Assembly (NCBI GenBank): GCA_963765585.1
Contig: CAVXXB010000012.1
Location: 372,001 to 436,000 of the forward strand
Source of the DNA: CAVXXB01 sp963765585
GTDB taxonomy: Bacteria > Calditrichota > Calditrichia > JAJRVZ01
DNA: 64,000 bases
Direction of reading: 5' to 3'
A model generated the notes under the pieces. The model searched no databases, had not been told where the DNA came from, and saw nothing but the letters and a program-made list of their open reading frames with translations. The position numbers were made by a program, and so were the translations under genes. How positions within the stretch are numbered: the first letter of the stretch is position 1; every line of letters begins with the position of its first letter. Of the stretch, positions 62,700 to 64,000 are shown piece by piece.

Positions 62700-64000
62700 A
62701 TGAAAAAACTACTTTGGATTCTAATCTTATGTTGCATCTTATTTTTATGTTGCCGGGCTGACAATAAAATTTCATTTCAGATTAACATGCATGAAGCGCT
62801 AAAAACCGGCGTGTTGAATACATTGCAAAGTGACAAGGTAGTTATTCGTGGTGGTTTTAATGACTGGCAGAGTGACTTATATGAAGTGAATGATTCTGAT
62901 GAAGATAGTATCTATACAGGAACCTTTTTCTTTGCCGATAGTCTCTCAAATACAGAGTTTAAATATGTAATTGTAAAAGGAGAGGGAACAGTCTGTTGGG
63001 AAGATCAACCAAATCCTGAGAACCAGCCATATGGTAACAGGCAAATTACATTTACCGGCAAACCAAAGATTCTGCCACTTTCAAATTTTAAAATTAACCG
63101 GTACGATCTTTACCATGGCGGGTTGCCTGTTAAGTTTTCAATTGAGGAGTTAAGGTCTGATTATAATCAGTTGAGGACAGTATTGGAAACAGAACATTGT
63201 TGTTTGTATAACTACACATCTAAGTCTGATTTTGACACACTCTTCGAAACACAATATTCAAAAATTACGCACTCTATGGATCCCAGTGAGTTCTTTCGAA
63301 TTATAACTCCTTTAAGTGCCCATATCGGGTGTGGACATTCCGGTTTTTGGATGCCGGGTCAATTCTGGAATCTTGGTCGTAATAAAATATTCCCATTGCA
63401 AATTAAACTGATTGAAGGGCAGGTGGTCGTTGACAGAGATTTAAGCGGAAACAATCAGGTCTCGAAAGGCAGTGTACTATATGAGATAAATAATCACCTG
63501 GTGACTAATATTGTAGAGGAATTAAAAGATAACTACGCCGCAGATGCTTTTAATGAGAACTTCAAATTGTCGCAGGTCGAACGTCGCTTCCCTATGTTGT
63601 TGGCGCGAATGTATGGCTTCAGCGAGAAGTATGTAGTCACCTGGTCGCAGCCTGGCAATGATAAGAAAAATGAGATAGAACTCGCACCGGCCAACATTGA
63701 TACTGTGCGTAAATCGGTCTTTACAGAACCTGTACTTAGCTTTAATATCATTGATAGTGCTAATGTGGCAATCCTGACAATCAGCAGTTTTTCATATTAT
63801 GATCGTGTAGATTTCTTTAAGGGATATCTGGATAGTTGTTTTAGTGAAATTCAGGCAAGAAAGATAAATAGTTTGATTCTTGATCTTCGGGGCAATGACG
63901 GTGGAGACCCATTTTGTTCAGCCCCTTTATTCTCCTTCCTGGAAAATAAACCAGTTCCATATTTTGCAGAACCATACGGCAAATATGCCAAACTGGCTGA
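62700..64000 (+). CDS. S41 family peptidase, 3' end outside the window
   Basis: ATG 62700 opens a signal or lipoprotein leader (ILCCILFLCCRAD). Residues 25-130 are a small beta-domain resembling a starch-binding-like or CBM48-type fold (KVVIRGGFNDWQSDLYEVND; FKYVIVKGEGTVCWED). Then a helical linker (DYNQLRTVLETEHCCLYNYTSKSDFDTLFE) and the S41 core (VAILTISSFSYYDRVDFFKGYLDS; INSLILDLRGNDGGDPFCSAPLFSF). The Ser site would lie after 64000. The linker and INSLILDLRGNDGG mark it as retinol-binding-like S41. No stop occurs from 62700 to 64000, so the frame is open to the window edge. Confidence 0.85.
   Translation, partial: MKKLLWILILCCILFLCCRADNKISFQINMHEALKTGVLNTLQSDKVVIRGGFNDWQSDLYEVNDSDEDSIYTGTFFFADSLSNTEFKYVIVKGEGTVCWEDQPNPENQPYGNRQITFTGKPKILPLSNFKINRYDLYHGGLPVKFSIEELRSDYNQLRTVLETEHCCLYNYTSKSDFDTLFETQYSKITHSMDPSEFFRIITPLSAHIGCGHSGFWMPGQFWNLGRNKIFPLQIKLIEGQVVVDRDLSGNNQVSKGSVLYEINNHLVTNIVEELKDNYAADAFNENFKLSQVERRFPMLLARMYGFSEKYVVTWSQPGNDKKNEIELAPANIDTVRKSVFTEPVLSFNIIDSANVAILTISSFSYYDRVDFFKGYLDSCFSEIQARKINSLILDLRGNDGGDPFCSAPLFSFLENKPVPYFAEPYGKYAKLA

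Noticed and set aside
1..64000. CRISPR array
   Set aside because: No regularly spaced direct repeats with unique spacers were found; the repeat families are palindromic or word arrays with irregular spacing, and no cas gene is seen.
1..64000. tRNA or rRNA genes
   Set aside because: No TTC-arm or anticodon-arm text in the right arrangement was found by eye; a covariance search would be needed to exclude them fully.

Overview
This 64 kb window looks like a chromosomal stretch of a low-GC Gram-negative bacterium of the Fibrobacterota-Chlorobiota-Bacteroidota (FCB) group. It is probably one of the poorly cultured lineages such as Neomarinimicrobiota, Calditrichota or KSB1, but a genus cannot be named from the sequence alone. 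The main reason is that two large secreted proteins (ends at 4256 and 25041) finish with the NYPNPFNP...NxLGQ sorting domain of the type IX secretion system. Lipoproteins, DUF5916 outer-membrane proteins, PL6 and GH128 polysaccharide enzymes and FCB-style AraC and DUF3667 proteins fit this. Almost every gene lies on the + strand; the exceptions are an arsenate-reductase-like phosphatase (39970-40581), a CDGSH iron-sulfur protein (49226-49867) and an MFS transporter remnant beside it.

Layout: 1-6740 holds a nucleotide cyclase, a broken beta-propeller gene, a CPBP protease, a secreted sorting-domain protein, an amidohydrolase lipoprotein and an AraC-type regulator. 6970-9780 is a tight operon (DUF1611/DgcN-like, alanine/ornithine-racemase-like, VanX-like D,D-dipeptidase) suggesting handling of D-amino acids or wall peptides. 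RtcB RNA ligase follows. 11328-26241 is rich in exported and carbohydrate-related proteins (transglutaminase-like/TPR, GH128, Gfo/Idh oxidoreductase, DUF5916 barrel, PL6 lyase). 26308-40581 is a run of single-gene units (oxidoreductase, DUF1080, serine hydrolases, methyltransferases, S41 protease, acetyltransferase), with two broken racemase halves and a truncated REP-associated transposase. 40773-49867 contains an aminopeptidase P, a SpoIIE phosphatase, a serine hydrolase/erythromycin-esterase/reductive-dehalogenase-like operon and the CDGSH protein. 50511-52271 pairs DUF438-hemerythrin-PAS with DUF1858. 52494-54818 is a pabA-pabB-pabC cluster for p-aminobenzoate (folate) synthesis. 55209-64000 has a SpoIID-like protein, a cupin, a second SpoIIE phosphatase, an MFS transporter, a second CPBP protease, an acetyltransferase and an S41 protease cut by the window end.

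Two properties run through the whole window. First, about seventeen genes have their reading frame broken by apparent one-base gains or losses, several in homopolymers. This looks more like residual long-read error than real decay, so most such genes are annotated here as single spans. Second, the intergenic spaces are packed with short repeat families: a 21-base REP-like palindrome with arms GGAACGGTCT, TGTCATCC elements, elements bounded by AACCGCAAAG- or ACCACTAAG-type arms, twin TGTAGTCCATCT palindromes and arrays of iterated 6-9 base words. The best candidate for a noteworthy system is the REP-like palindrome family together with a REP-associated HUH transposase (39635-39962) that carries one copy of the palindrome inside its own reading frame.
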